From a bacterium (lineage in GTDB: Bacteria > Deinococcota > Deinococci > Deinococcales > Deinococcaceae), in the NCBI GenBank assembly GCA_021810505.1, contig JAJZIR010000008.1, positions 1,471 through 65,470 of the forward strand: a stretch of DNA of 64,000 bases, read 5' to 3'. A model generated the notes under the pieces. That model saw only the letters and a list, made by a program, of their open reading frames with translations. It was not told where the DNA came from and did no database searches. Numbering within the stretch: the first letter of the stretch is position 1; each line of letters starts with the position of its first letter. Shown one piece after another: positions 8,014-17,715 of this stretch. Made by a program: the position numbers and the translations under genes.

Positions 8014-8907
8014 TCATAGGTCAGAGCGGGGGTCTAGGGCATCCCGCAAGCCATCTCCAACGAAATTGACACAGAGCACAGTCAAAGCCAGGGCGATACC
8101 GGCTGGCAGCCATTGCCAAGGGTACTGCTGCAAGACCACGACGCTGCGGGCAGCGTTGATCATGTTTCCCCAGCTAGCGGTCGGCAAGGGAATCCCTAGG
8201 CCGATAAAAGAGAGGCCGGCCTCGAGCAGTATGGCATTGGCCAACTGCAGCGAAGCGAAGACGACGAGCACATCGATCAAGTTGGGGAGGCCGTGGCGCA
8301 AGATGATCCTGGTAGTCCCCGCACCTAAGCCACGGGCAGCAGTGACATAGTCCTGCTCACGGATCTCCAGGAAGCGGGCCCGAACCAGGCGGGCCAGCAG
8401 TGGCCAGGACAGCAAGCCGATGACCAGAGTAGTCGTCAAGATCCCTGGACCGGTGATCGAGGCGACTACCAGAAGCAGCACGATAGGAGGCAAAGTCATA
8501 GCCAAGTCGACGAGGCGCATCAGCGCTGCATCGACCCAGCCCCCCAACACTCCAGCCAGCGACCCAATACAGCTTCCGACTAGCAGCGCGATACCGGTAG
8601 CACCGGCCCCTACCATCAAGGAAACTCGTCCCCCAGCCAGCAGCCTGGCCAAGATATCTCGGCCCACCCCATCGGTACCCAGCCAATGGAGGGGGGAAGG
8701 AGGGCGGTTGATCGCTAGGAGGTGAATTTGATTAGGGCCACTCCGCAAGAGCAACGGCCCTAGGAGCACCGCCAAAACGATGGCCGAGAACATCAGCGCA
8801 CCGCCCACCGCCGCCCGGTGCCGCAGGAAGCGGCGCAGCGCTCGCTTACCTACGCTGTGGCTAGTTTCTCGCCCACTCCGGCTACGGCTCTGGTAAGGAA
8901 GAGCCAA
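8014..8907 (-). CDS. Peptide-type ABC transporter permease (DppC/OppC-like)
   Basis: A 297-residue permease with the OppC layout: a charged N-terminus, one membrane segment at about 36-55, the loop motif HWLGTDGVGRDILARLLAGG, then five more segments, with the coupling region YVTAARGLGAGTTRIILRH. The best start is a TTG with GAGGGG eight bases upstream; no ATG or GTG in frame keeps the N-terminus intact. It follows the DppB-like gene by 10 bases and precedes the lyase gene by 12. It clearly differs in sequence from the DppC-like protein of the first operon, so the two operons are not a recent duplication. Confidence 0.9.
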   Translation of the reverse strand: MALPYQSRSRSGRETSHSVGKRALRRFLRHRAAVGGALMFSAIVLAVLLGPLLLRSGPNQIHLLAINRPPSPLHWLGTDGVGRDILARLLAGGRVSLMVGAGATGIALLVGSCIGSLAGVLGGWVDAALMRLVDLAMTLPPIVLLLVVASITGPGILTTTLVIGLLSWPLLARLVRARFLEIREQDYVTAARGLGAGTTRIILRHGLPNLIDVLVVFASLQLANAILLEAGLSFIGLGIPLPTASWGNMINAARSVVVLQQYPWQWLPAGIALALTVLCVNFVGDGLRDALDPRSDL

Positions 8908-8917
8908 GGCCTACCCC

Positions 8918-9874
8918 TCAGCCGTACTGGATCCGCGGATCCAGCAGGACATAAGTGACGTCAGTGAGCAAGTTGGCACACAGAACCCCCACGCCGATGA
9001 CCAGAGAGATCCCCATGATGACCGGATAGTTGCGAGCGTCCACCGCATCGATGAAGAGCAGACCCATCCCGGGCCATCCAAACACGCTCTCGATAAAAAT
9101 CGCGCCACCTACCGCGCTGCCCACACTGGCACCGATCAGGGTGACCACAGGGACCAGGGCGTTGCGTAGACCGTGCCTGAGGATGACCAACCACTCCGGC
9201 AACCCCTTGGCCCTCGCAGTCCGGACGTAGTCGAGGTTCAGCACTTCCAAGAGAGCTGCTCTGGTGTACCGCATGATGGTAGCGGTGTAGTAGAGCGATA
9301 AGATGACCGCCGGGAGGATCAGGTGCTCCGCGACGTTGCCAGCGGTGAGTGGCTGACCAGGAGTGCGGTAGCCACCAGCAGGGAACCAATGCAGCCGCAC
9401 TGCAAACACGTACATGCCGATTAGGGCAGCCAGGAAAGCGGGAGTGGCGATACCGAGGAAGGCCAGCACGGCGAGGCTGTAATCCAACACCGTATTGCGC
9501 CAGACCGCCGCAATAACACCGCTAGCCGTTCCAACCAACACAGCCAGAAGAATGCCACTCCCCATGAGCAGAAGGGTGGGACCGGCACGCTCGGCGATCA
9601 AGAGCGAGACTGGACGAAAATCAACCGCTGAATATCCAAAGTTGCCGCGCAAGACGTTGCCGAGCCAGGCGAGGTATTGAGTGGTCAGCGGCCCATCCAA
9701 GCCGAGTTGACTCCGCAAGGTGGCCAACTGCTTCTGAGAGATAGCTATGCTCGGATTGATGTAGGCGTCGATCGGGTTCCCAGGGGCCAATCGCAACAGC
9801 AAGAAAATTAACATGCTGATGAGGATCAGCATCCCCGCGCTGATGAGCACCCGCTTGCCGATGTACACGGTCAC
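8918..9874 (-). CDS. Peptide-type ABC transporter permease (DppB/OppB-like)
   Basis: A 318-residue permease starting VTVYIGKRVLISAG with the first membrane segment at about 8-30, LRLAPGNPIDAY after it, the coupling region EVLNLDYVRTARAKGL and the C-terminal LLTDVTYVLLDPR. I chose the GTG at 9874, preceded by GGGGG; a GTG at 9916, directly behind the binding-protein stop, adds 14 residues rich in Gly and Pro that do not look like family sequence. It works with the DppC-like protein downstream. No ATPase gene is in the operon. Confidence 0.9.
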   Translation of the reverse strand: MTVYIGKRVLISAGMLILISMLIFLLLRLAPGNPIDAYINPSIAISQKQLATLRSQLGLDGPLTTQYLAWLGNVLRGNFGYSAVDFRPVSLLIAERAGPTLLLMGSGILLAVLVGTASGVIAAVWRNTVLDYSLAVLAFLGIATPAFLAALIGMYVFAVRLHWFPAGGYRTPGQPLTAGNVAEHLILPAVILSLYYTATIMRYTRAALLEVLNLDYVRTARAKGLPEWLVILRHGLRNALVPVVTLIGASVGSAVGGAIFIESVFGWPGMGLLFIDAVDARNYPVIMGISLVIGVGVLCANLLTDVTYVLLDPRIQYG

Positions 9875-9916
9875 GTGCACCCCCGGTGGGAGGGCTTTAG
9901 CCCCCCCACCCCCCAC

Positions 9917-11530
9917 TCAGCGACTCAAACTCCAATCCTGCGGCATGGCAGCGTAGGCACCGCCCCCCGGAGACGGGGTCCAGACAAAGTTCTTGACCGA
10001 GGTCGAGACTACCCCGTAGCGGGTGGCGACCCACATCGGCGCCCAAGGCAACTGACGGTTCACCTCGGCGCATACTTGGCGGTATAGGTGAGTCTGAGCA
10101 GATAGAGCCGTAGTACTTCCAGCTTCTGTGAACAGCTTGGTCAGCTCGGGAATGTTCACGTGTAGGAAGTTCGCCCCCCTAGGAGGGAAATTATTAGCAC
10201 TAAGACCTACGGCGACACTGGAAGGGTCAGGGCCATCTTGCAGCCCAGCAAAGACGATCGGAAACTTCCTCCAGTCGGGATGGGAAGCCAAAATAATGGA
10301 ATTGTAGGTAGCGACGTCGACCTGGCGTGGGGCAATGTCGATACCCACTTGGGCGAGCATGGCCTGCATCGCCGACAGGACGTTGGCGGTAAGTTGATCG
10401 TCGTAGTAGGTAAGTACCGGAATCGGTTTGCTGCCGTTGAGTTGGCTCCAACCCGCTTGCGCCAACAACTCCTTGGCCTTGGTCGGATCATAGGGATAGG
10501 AATTCAGGCTGCTGCCGAGTAGTGCCGGAGCTACGTAAGGACAATCCGCCAAGGTAGCTGCTCCCCCATACAGGCTATCTACGATCTGCTTGCGATCGAT
10601 GGCATACATGAACGCTTCGCGGACCAGCCGGCTCTTGAACATCGGCGCCCGAGCGTTGAACCCCAAGTAATTGACCACGTAGGAGGGCCCAGCGATAACT
10701 CGGAACTTGGGGTCGTGCGCGAAGGTCGAGACGTTGTCGGGGTTGACGTAGGTGAACTGGATCGACCCTGCCTTCAGCGCTTCGGCGGCGCTGGCCACCG
10801 TTTTGAAGTAGCGATTGACTAGGCCGCTCAGCTTAGGCTTCCCTCCCCAGTACTCCGGAAAAGCTTTGAGCTGCACGTACTGTCCTGGAACATACTTGAC
10901 GAACTGGAAAGGGCCGGTACCGATCGGATGGGTATACCACCAATTGCTCTGGGCCAGCTGACTGGGCGGAATGGAAGCCAAGAGGTGCTGAGGCAGGATC
11001 ATCAGCTTGGTCAGAAGGTCTAGGAAGTTAACATCCGGTCTGGAAAAACGCACGGTGACTGTATCTTTCCCAACCACCGAGATGCTCTGCAGATCAGAGA
11101 GGCGCCCGGAAAAAATGCTGCCGGTCGCTGGGTTGCTGGCCAATTCCAAGGTGAATTTTACATCTTGCGCAGTGAGCGGTTCGCCGTCCTGCCACAGAAC
11201 ACCGGGGCGCAGGTGAAAGGTGTAGCTGCGCCCCCCTTGAGCAGTGGTCCAGTTCTTGGCTAAGGCACCGACGAAGTGGGTGAACCCTGGGTTATATAAG
11301 ACCAGGGTCTCAAAGTACGTGTTGTACCAGGTAAAGCCTGCCGTGGCCGTCAGCGGGTCGAACTTTCCAGGCAATCCGCCCGGACCCACGTCGAAGCCAC
11401 CTATCAACACCTGGCCGGCAGGCAAAGCGGAAGCGGCAGCTGTTCCCAGCAGAGCCGGAGGGGTCATCATGGCTAACGTCACCAAGCCCGCCCTCCTCCA
11501 CCTTGAGGTCCTCTTCCTATCTACGCGCAT
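9917..11530 (-). CDS. ABC transporter substrate-binding protein, family 5
   Basis: A 537-residue exported binding protein. An Arg-rich start (MRVDRKRTSRWRRAG) precedes a hydrophobic core ending near TAAASALPAG, a twin-arginine-free Sec-type signal. Family landmarks are FHLRPGVLWQDGEPLTAQDV and IGTGPFQFVKYVPGQYV. The ATG start has AGGAG six bases upstream. The operon context of a sugar-acid lyase and an epimerase-like gene suggests a sugar acid rather than a peptide; peptide-class transporters that carry sialic acid are known (the Sat system of Haemophilus). That match is inference, and oligopeptides or oligosaccharides remain possible. Confidence 0.9.
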   Translation of the reverse strand: MRVDRKRTSRWRRAGLVTLAMMTPPALLGTAAASALPAGQVLIGGFDVGPGGLPGKFDPLTATAGFTWYNTYFETLVLYNPGFTHFVGALAKNWTTAQGGRSYTFHLRPGVLWQDGEPLTAQDVKFTLELASNPATGSIFSGRLSDLQSISVVGKDTVTVRFSRPDVNFLDLLTKLMILPQHLLASIPPSQLAQSNWWYTHPIGTGPFQFVKYVPGQYVQLKAFPEYWGGKPKLSGLVNRYFKTVASAAEALKAGSIQFTYVNPDNVSTFAHDPKFRVIAGPSYVVNYLGFNARAPMFKSRLVREAFMYAIDRKQIVDSLYGGAATLADCPYVAPALLGSSLNSYPYDPTKAKELLAQAGWSQLNGSKPIPVLTYYDDQLTANVLSAMQAMLAQVGIDIAPRQVDVATYNSIILASHPDWRKFPIVFAGLQDGPDPSSVAVGLSANNFPPRGANFLHVNIPELTKLFTEAGSTTALSAQTHLYRQVCAEVNRQLPWAPMWVATRYGVVSTSVKNFVWTPSPGGGAYAAMPQDWSLSR

Positions 11531-11609
11531 GTCCGCTCCTCTCCGGCCTTTCTGGCTCTCCGAATCGGCACCTGCTGTCTCCTGGCCACACCCCTGTTGG
11601 CCTTTTCGG

Positions 11610-12341
11610 TCAGGGCGGCACCCCCTTGAGCCGGAGACGAGCCAGCCGGACCTGGATTCCTGCGTAGTGACGGTCGAGCGCTTCCCTAGCCGCCACTATG
11701 TCGTGCTTCCTCACCGCTTCGAGGATGCTGGCGTGATCTAAGTAGGTGCTGAGCGGCTCCGAGCCCCCTAGGTCGGCGTACTCGACCGCTTTATGGAAGG
11801 TGAGCCAGAAAGCGTCCAGGATCTTGAGCAGGACACGGTTCCCAACGTTTTGATGCAATAGGCGGTGGAAGGCGCGGTCTTCTTCGGGGAATTCGCTGGG
11901 CAGAGCGGCCTTCCTGGCAATCGCAGATAGGACCTGCTCTAGCTCAGCGATCCGCTCATCGGTCATGGCCGCAATAGCCTGGCTGATCATGCCAGTTTCT
12001 AGGACTCTGCGGACCTCTAGCAGCTCTTCAAGCTCTTCCAGGTCGAAGAGCAAGCCATAGGGGAGGTTCTCTACCAGCGGCTCCAAAAAAGACTCTCTGA
12101 GAAACAGGCCGCTACCACGGCGCACCTCGATCAGACCGATGGATTCCAAAGCCTTGACCGCTTCGCGTATCGAATTGCGCCCAGCACCGAGCTGGCGAGC
12201 CAATTCCCCTTCTGACGGGAGGGGGTCTCCGGGGCGAAGGCTGTTACGCAGGATGTAGTCGTGGATAGCCTCTTGGAGGAGCTGGTGCAGCTTGGGACGC
12301 AAGATAGGTTGGAATTTAACTTGCTCTCTCGATTGCGCCAT
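11610..12341 (-). CDS. GntR-family (FadR subfamily) transcriptional regulator
   Basis: A 243-residue repressor-type regulator. Residues 15-80 form the GntR winged helix (LRPGDPLPSEGELARQLG, then SIREAVKALESIGLIEVRRG), and residues 90-235 form an all-helical FCD effector domain, where EVRRVLE and the histidines near HRLLH and DHASI would bind metal and ligand. It heads the second ABC operon and diverges from the epimerase-like gene across 127 bases that contain a perfect palindrome on its own -10 box, so autoregulation and control of both units is likely. The ligand is unknown; this subfamily usually senses carboxylic acids or sugar acids. Confidence 0.92.
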   Translation of the reverse strand: MAQSREQVKFQPILRPKLHQLLQEAIHDYILRNSLRPGDPLPSEGELARQLGAGRNSIREAVKALESIGLIEVRRGSGLFLRESFLEPLVENLPYGLLFDLEELEELLEVRRVLETGMISQAIAAMTDERIAELEQVLSAIARKAALPSEFPEEDRAFHRLLHQNVGNRVLLKILDAFWLTFHKAVEYADLGGSEPLSTYLDHASILEAVRKHDIVAAREALDRHYAGIQVRLARLRLKGVPP

Positions 12342-12372
12342 ACCGAACTCCGATCTCTCCTAGATTTTGATG

Positions 12373-12384
12373 TAGGATATCCTA
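12373..12384. promoter_or_regulatory. Probable GntR operator, palindrome TAGGATATCCTA
   Basis: A perfect 12-bp palindrome in the region between the divergent GntR and epimerase-like genes. It covers the -10 box of the GntR-operon promoter and lies between a weaker -35/-10 pair (TTGATG, 17 bases, TAGATC) facing the other gene, so one bound repressor could block both directions. Family FadR-type operators are short palindromes of this size; binding is inferred. Confidence 0.6.
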
Positions 12385-12402
12385 TATGTTAGATCTTGTC
12401 AA
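12374..12402 (-). promoter_or_regulatory. Promoter of the GntR/ABC operon
   Basis: On the minus strand a perfect -35 TTGACA (12397-12402) is followed by exactly 17 bases and the -10 TATCCT (12374-12379). The -10 is inside the palindrome TAGGATATCCTA. The GntR start codon is about 30 bases downstream with its own GGAG. Confidence 0.7.
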
Positions 12403-12468
12403 TCGAGCCAAAGGTGAAGCCCTATCACCCAGCCATTCGGCCGAAGAGGTATCCGAGATGGTGAGATC

Positions 12469-13671
12469 GTGAGCAGCCAACCGCCTCTAGCGAGTCAGCC
12501 CGGCCGGGCCAGTCTGGCCGGGCTGTACCGCCGCGGCCTTCTCGAAGATACCCTCCCCTTCTGGATACGGCACGGCGTCGATACCCAGTACGGCGGTTTT
12601 CACTTCTCAGTCGATCGGGACGGCAGGTTAGTGGATAGCGATAAAAGCGTCTGGCTGCAAGCGCGCTTTATCTGGCTGCTCTGCACCCTCTATCACAGCG
12701 TGAAGCCGAGCCGAGAGTGGCTCACGCTAGCCAGAGACGGCTTGCACTTTTTACGTACTCATGGTTTTGACAAAGACGGGCGCATGTTCTTTCAGCTGAC
12801 TAGAGAGGGTGAGCCGATCCGCAAACGGCGCTACGTCTTCAGCGAGATGTTCACGACCATGGCCTTAGCCGCCTACGCCAGAGCCGCGGGAGACGAGGAG
12901 GCGCGCGACCAAGCAACCTCTCTGTTCAGGTTAGTTCTGCACTACCTGACTACGCCGGAGCTGTTACCGCCCAAGTTCACCCAGATCAGGCCATACAAGG
13001 CCCTGGCAGTCCCCATGATGCTCATCGCCACTGCGCAGACCCTGCGCAGTGTCAGCGAAGATCAGGATCTGTGCAATCTTTGGATTGATCGTTCCATAGA
13101 AGAGATCTCCAGGGATTTCATGCACCCAGAATTCGCCGCAGTTCTAGAGAATGTCGGGCTAAATGGGGAATTCCATGACCACTTTGACGGCCGCCTGCTC
13201 ACACCCGGGCATGCGATCGAGGCTGCCTGGTTCATCCTGGCCGAGGCGGAGTACCGAGGGGCGCAAGAGCTGGTGCGGCTAGGTACCAAGATCCTGGACT
13301 GGATGTGGGATTGGGGTTGGGATACGGCTCAAGGAGGTCTTTTCTACTTCCGGGATGTCAAAGGTTATCCAGTTCAGGAGTACTGGGCTGATATGAAGTT
13401 CTGGTGGCCCCACACCGAGGCGATTATCGCCACGCTGTTGGCCTATCAACAGACTGGCAACCCTAAGTATGCCGAGTGGCACCAACAAGTCCACAGCTGG
13501 GCCTACGCGCACTTCCCAGATACGCAGTACGGAGAGTGGTTCGGCTATGCTCACCGAGACGGCAGCCTAGCCTCCAGCGCCAAGGGCAATCTTTGGAAAG
13601 GAGCTTTCCACGTCCCCAGAATGCAGTTGACCTGTTGGCGGGCTCTGGAGGGCGGTCGGCTCCTAGGGTAA
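12469..13671 (+). CDS. N-acylglucosamine 2-epimerase family protein (AGE)
   Basis: A 400-residue (alpha/alpha)6-barrel epimerase. Family landmarks are QYGGFHFSVDRDG near residue 40, RYVFSEMFTTMALAAYA near 125, the histidine motif PGHAIEAAW near 247, KFWWPHTEAI near 310 and GNLWKGAFHVPRM near the C-terminus; the His residues of the last three are the expected catalytic and binding groups. Enzymes of this family interconvert N-acetylglucosamine and N-acetylmannosamine, or isomerise mannose, cellobiose or sulfoquinovose. The GTG start was chosen because an upstream ATG runs into a stop after four codons. It diverges from the GntR regulator and probably belongs to its regulon. With the lyase at 7075-8001 it would fit an N-acetyl or keto-sugar acid pathway, but no kinase, deacetylase or deaminase is present. 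Confidence 0.85.
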   Translation: MSSQPPLASQPGRASLAGLYRRGLLEDTLPFWIRHGVDTQYGGFHFSVDRDGRLVDSDKSVWLQARFIWLLCTLYHSVKPSREWLTLARDGLHFLRTHGFDKDGRMFFQLTREGEPIRKRRYVFSEMFTTMALAAYARAAGDEEARDQATSLFRLVLHYLTTPELLPPKFTQIRPYKALAVPMMLIATAQTLRSVSEDQDLCNLWIDRSIEEISRDFMHPEFAAVLENVGLNGEFHDHFDGRLLTPGHAIEAAWFILAEAEYRGAQELVRLGTKILDWMWDWGWDTAQGGLFYFRDVKGYPVQEYWADMKFWWPHTEAIIATLLAYQQTGNPKYAEWHQQVHSWAYAHFPDTQYGEWFGYAHRDGSLASSAKGNLWKGAFHVPRMQLTCWRALEGGRLLG

Positions 13672-13684
13672 CTGCCGCCCGAAG

Positions 13685-14518
13685 CTATTGGCTGAGCAGC
13701 TCCTCGCTGGCTGACCACAGCCGAGCTGCAGCGGCATCGTCCTGAGCTTGCCTGGAAGGCGCGGCCGGCTTCTCCTTCACGAAGTAGAGGCCGCTGACAT
13801 CCGCTACCTGAGGGCTGCTAGCCAAATAGACCGTCGTCCTAGCTCCTTGCACCGGATCCAGCATGAAGGGACGGATCAGGCGCAAGGCCAGCTTCAGGGC
13901 CCCATTGGTCCCCCGGTCGAACAGGCTGGTCGCAACTGCACCCGGGTGCAGGGCGTTGGACGTCGCCTTAGTTCCAGCCAACCGGCGGGCCAGCTCTCTG
14001 CTGAACAACAGGTTTGCCAGCTTGGACTGGCCGTAGGCGGTGAAACCGCTGTAGCGCTTGGCTAGCTGCAGGTCGTCCCAGTGCATCCGGGCACCCACAT
14101 GGGCCGCCGAAGAGACGGTCACCACCCGACCAGCCGGCGCGGCGGTGATCAGGTCCAGGAGAAGGTGGGTGAGCAGGAAGGGAGCTAGGTGGTTGAGCGC
14201 GAAGGTGGCTTCTAAACTGTCCTCGGTCACAGTTCTGGACGAGAAGAAAGAGCCGGCGTTATTGATCAGGACGTCTAACTCACCGTAACGCTCCCGGTAT
14301 TCTGCAGCCAGGCGGCGCACCGAGGCCATCCGCTGCAAGTCGGCGAGCAAGTACTCGACCGCCTCGGGCTGGCCCCTGCTCAGCTCGGCCGCCACCCGTT
14401 GTGTCTTCACTGGGTCCCTGCCGACGATGACGACGGCCATCCCCTGGGCGGCCAGGGCCCTGGCCGCCTCCAGACCGATCCCCGAAGTAGCTCCTGTGAT
14501 GAGCACGCGACGCGCCAT
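13685..14518 (-). CDS. Short-chain dehydrogenase/reductase (retinol dehydrogenase-like)
   Basis: A 277-residue NAD(P)-dependent oxidoreductase. The nucleotide motif TGATSGIG is at residues 9-16, NNAG near 87, the active-site serine in VTVSSAAH near 140 and the YxxxK pair in YGQSKLANL near 165. It resembles the retinol dehydrogenase-like branch, whose substrates vary. The ATG at 14518 is preferred because a TATAGT -10 box lies exactly six bases before it, which would give a leaderless mRNA; the upstream in-frame extension is not conserved-looking. It converges with the epimerase gene with 13 bases between the stops. Confidence 0.85.
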   Translation of the reverse strand: MARRVLITGATSGIGLEAARALAAQGMAVVIVGRDPVKTQRVAAELSRGQPEAVEYLLADLQRMASVRRLAAEYRERYGELDVLINNAGSFFSSRTVTEDSLEATFALNHLAPFLLTHLLLDLITAAPAGRVVTVSSAAHVGARMHWDDLQLAKRYSGFTAYGQSKLANLLFSRELARRLAGTKATSNALHPGAVATSLFDRGTNGALKLALRLIRPFMLDPVQGARTTVYLASSPQVADVSGLYFVKEKPAAPSRQAQDDAAAARLWSASEELLSQ

Positions 14519-14524
14519 ACCCTG

Positions 14525-14530
14525 ACTATA
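14525..14530 (-). promoter_or_regulatory. -10 box TATAGT for leaderless SDR mRNA
   Basis: TATAGT lies six bases before the ATG of the SDR gene on the minus strand and there is no Shine-Dalgarno sequence, so transcription should begin at or next to the start codon. It decides the start. Confidence 0.6.
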
Positions 14531-14629
14531 AGCGTAATCGGGGGCTGGGAGCGGCCGGGAGAGGGGACCGTGCATGCCCCGATCCACTGCTCCGGTCCCC
14601 GGCGATCTGCCAGGTGGTCTCGCCGGCGT

Positions 14630-15706
<1,077 letters not shown>

Positions 15707-15729
15707 ACCCCAGTTTGACACGCCGGCGC

Positions 15730-16998
15730 TCAGGCGCCCCTGGGGCGGCCGAGCGCCGCCACATCCCCCAAAAGAGCCGCCGCGGCCCGCTCGCCGCTCT
15801 CCAGGGCTCCCTGCAGACCGCTCATACTGGTGATCTCCCCAGCCACCCACACCCCGGTCCGCCCGCTGACCAAGCTAGGGAGCTGAGCAGCGTAGCCGGG
15901 CGGCTGGGCGAACTGGGCGTGGGGGATCCGCTCGATCTGCAGCAGCTCCAATTCGGCGATCTGTAGCGGCTTATACCACCACTCCAGCTCCCAGCGCAGC
16001 GCGGTGTCGATCTCGGGATCGCTCAGAGCGCTCTCGCCCAGCAGGGTCAAGCTGAGCAGGTGGCGGCCCTGGGGAGCGCATCCCGGATTCACATTGCTGA
16101 CCCACAGGGCGTGGTTGATCAAGCCCTCCCGGGCATTCAGGATCAGCCGGTCGGTAGCTTCCAGCTTCTTGGGGGAGGTGTAGTAGACCGAGATGCAGGG
16201 CAGGGAAGGCACGGGGAGCTGAATACCCAGCAGCCTAGCCAGCTCCGGAGGGTCGGTAGCCAAGACCACCTCCTGCGCCCGCCAATCGCCCTGTGGGGTG
16301 CGCAAGATCCCCGGAGATCCGCCCTCCAACGCCTCCACTTTGGCCCCCAGCCGCAGGTCGAGACCGTCCGCTAGCTGCAGCGCCACCTGACCCATTCCGC
16401 GCCGGGGCAGGGCGACCTTCCCCTCAGCCATCAGGCGGAAATAGTAAAGAAATAGGCGAGCGCTGACCTGCAGGTCTCTGCGCAGGAAGATACCTCCAAG
16501 AAAAGGGCCGAGGAATGCTGCTAAAGCGCCTTCCGAGAAGCCATATCCCCTGAGAAAATCCAAGGTGGGTTGGTCCTCGCCTTGCAGCAGGCGGTAGGCC
16601 GGTCCGACCAACAGCTGGTTGCGCAGCCGCAGGATCAGGAGCTTATCCTTGGGGGTCAAGTAGTGAGCGCGCAGGGTGGGTAGCCGGTCGGCCGGCCGCC
16701 TGAGCGGGTCACCCAGCACCGCGTCACCGCGTGGACCGCGCAGCAGCACCCCAGGCGGTAGTTCGACCAGATCTAGGGCTCGGAGATCCAGGTTACGCCG
16801 CACCGCTGGATAGGCGGTGAATAGCACCTGGAAACCAGCGTCCAGCAGGTAACCATCCACCTCACGGGTCTTGACCCGCCCGCCCAGCTGGGCAGCAGCT
16901 TCCAAGACAACCACCTGGCGGCCGCCCTGAGCCAGCGCTCGGGCGGCAGTCAGCCCGGCCAGACCTGCCCCGACCACCACCACCTGGGCCTCGTTCAC
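15730..16998 (-). CDS. FAD-dependent amine oxidase/phytoene desaturase-like oxidoreductase
   Basis: A 422-residue flavoprotein. The N-terminal dinucleotide fold reads VVVVGAGLAGLTAARAL followed by LEAAAQLGGRVKT, the extended motif of the monoamine oxidase, protoporphyrinogen oxidase and carotenoid desaturase group. A C-terminal FAD contact is VWVAGEITSMSGLQGALESG, seen as two parts. The GTG at 16998 is chosen because TATGAT lies six bases upstream, a leaderless promoter; the in-frame extension further upstream overlaps the divergent HD gene's region. The substrate is not known; carotenoid or amine oxidation are both possible. It shares a direction with the M29 gene and may be co-transcribed. 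Confidence 0.85.
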   Translation of the reverse strand: MNEAQVVVVGAGLAGLTAARALAQGGRQVVVLEAAAQLGGRVKTREVDGYLLDAGFQVLFTAYPAVRRNLDLRALDLVELPPGVLLRGPRGDAVLGDPLRRPADRLPTLRAHYLTPKDKLLILRLRNQLLVGPAYRLLQGEDQPTLDFLRGYGFSEGALAAFLGPFLGGIFLRRDLQVSARLFLYYFRLMAEGKVALPRRGMGQVALQLADGLDLRLGAKVEALEGGSPGILRTPQGDWRAQEVVLATDPPELARLLGIQLPVPSLPCISVYYTSPKKLEATDRLILNAREGLINHALWVSNVNPGCAPQGRHLLSLTLLGESALSDPEIDTALRWELEWWYKPLQIAELELLQIERIPHAQFAQPPGYAAQLPSLVSGRTGVWVAGEITSMSGLQGALESGERAAAALLGDVAALGRPRGA

Positions 16999-17004
16999 TG
17001 CCCC

Positions 17005-17010
17005 ATCATA
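17005..17010 (-). promoter_or_regulatory. -10 box TATGAT for leaderless flavoprotein mRNA
   Basis: TATGAT is six bases before the GTG of the flavin oxidoreductase gene, with no ribosome site between. The opposite-strand HD gene has GATGAT six bases before its own GTG, so the two divergent genes both appear leaderless. Confidence 0.6.
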
Positions 17011-17061
17011 CCCCCGTAGGCGGCACAGCCCTTTCTCACCGTCAGAGACGATGATCGCAGC

Positions 17062-17715
17062 GTGGGGAACCTCGAGGAGTTGATCCAGCGCGCCGAGCGT
17101 TTCGTCGAGCAGGACGCCGCACAGGACGCCACCGGACACGACTACTGGCACAGCGACCGGGTGCGCCAGATCTCCGCCTACCTAGCCGAGCAAGTCGGCG
17201 CCGACCGGTCGCTGTGCGAGCTAGCTGCGCTGCTTCACGACGTGGCCGACTGGAAGCGCACCGGAGAGGAAGACCCCTGCTGGGCGCTGCGGCCCTGGCT
17301 CGAAGCGCAGGGGGCGGGGGCCGATCTGACCGGGGCGATCATCGCCATCGTCAAGGAGGTGTCCTTCAAAGGGGCGGGGGTACCCACCGTACCCCCCACT
17401 CTGGAAGGTAAGGTAGTGCAGGATGCCGACCGTTTGGACGCCCTGGGAGCCATCGGGATCGCCCGCACCTTCGCCTACGGTGGGGCCCAGGGGCGAGCGC
17501 TCTACGACCCCAGGCAGCATCCGGTCCTGCACGGTGACTTCGTCAGCTACCGATCGAGCCAATCCAGCAGCTTGCACCACTTCTACGAAAAGATGCTGTT
17601 GCTCAGGGACCGCATGCACACCGAACCGGCCAGGAAGATCGCCGAGCGCCGCCACCGCTTCCTGGAGCAGTTCTTGGACCAATTCTTCCTGGAGTGGAAC
17701 GTTCAGCTGGACTGA
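17062..17715 (+). CDS. HD-domain phosphohydrolase (COG1418-like)
   Basis: A 217-residue HD-superfamily protein. Metal ligands fall in HDYWHSDRV near residue 28, LLHDVADWK near 59 and [13 protein letters not shown] near 120, the classic H...HD...D pattern. Related proteins cleave phosphate esters or nucleotides, but the substrate of this branch is unknown. The GTG start has a GATGAT box six bases upstream. Its 3' end overlaps the converging cysS gene by 13 bases, so the two transcripts are antisense there. Confidence 0.8.
   Translation: MGNLEELIQRAERFVEQDAAQDATGHDYWHSDRVRQISAYLAEQVGADRSLCELAALLHDVADWKRTGEEDPCWALRPWLEAQGAGADLTGAIIAIVKEVSFKGAGVPTVPPTLEGKVVQDADRLDALGAIGIARTFAYGGAQGRALYDPRQHPVLHGDFVSYRSSQSSSLHHFYEKMLLLRDRMHTEPARKIAERRHRFLEQFLDQFFLEWNVQLD

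Noticed and set aside
7075-13671. Firm call of a sialic acid operon
   Set aside because: The lyase lacks the expected G-Y-D-E sugar motif, and kinase, deacetylase and deaminase genes are missing.
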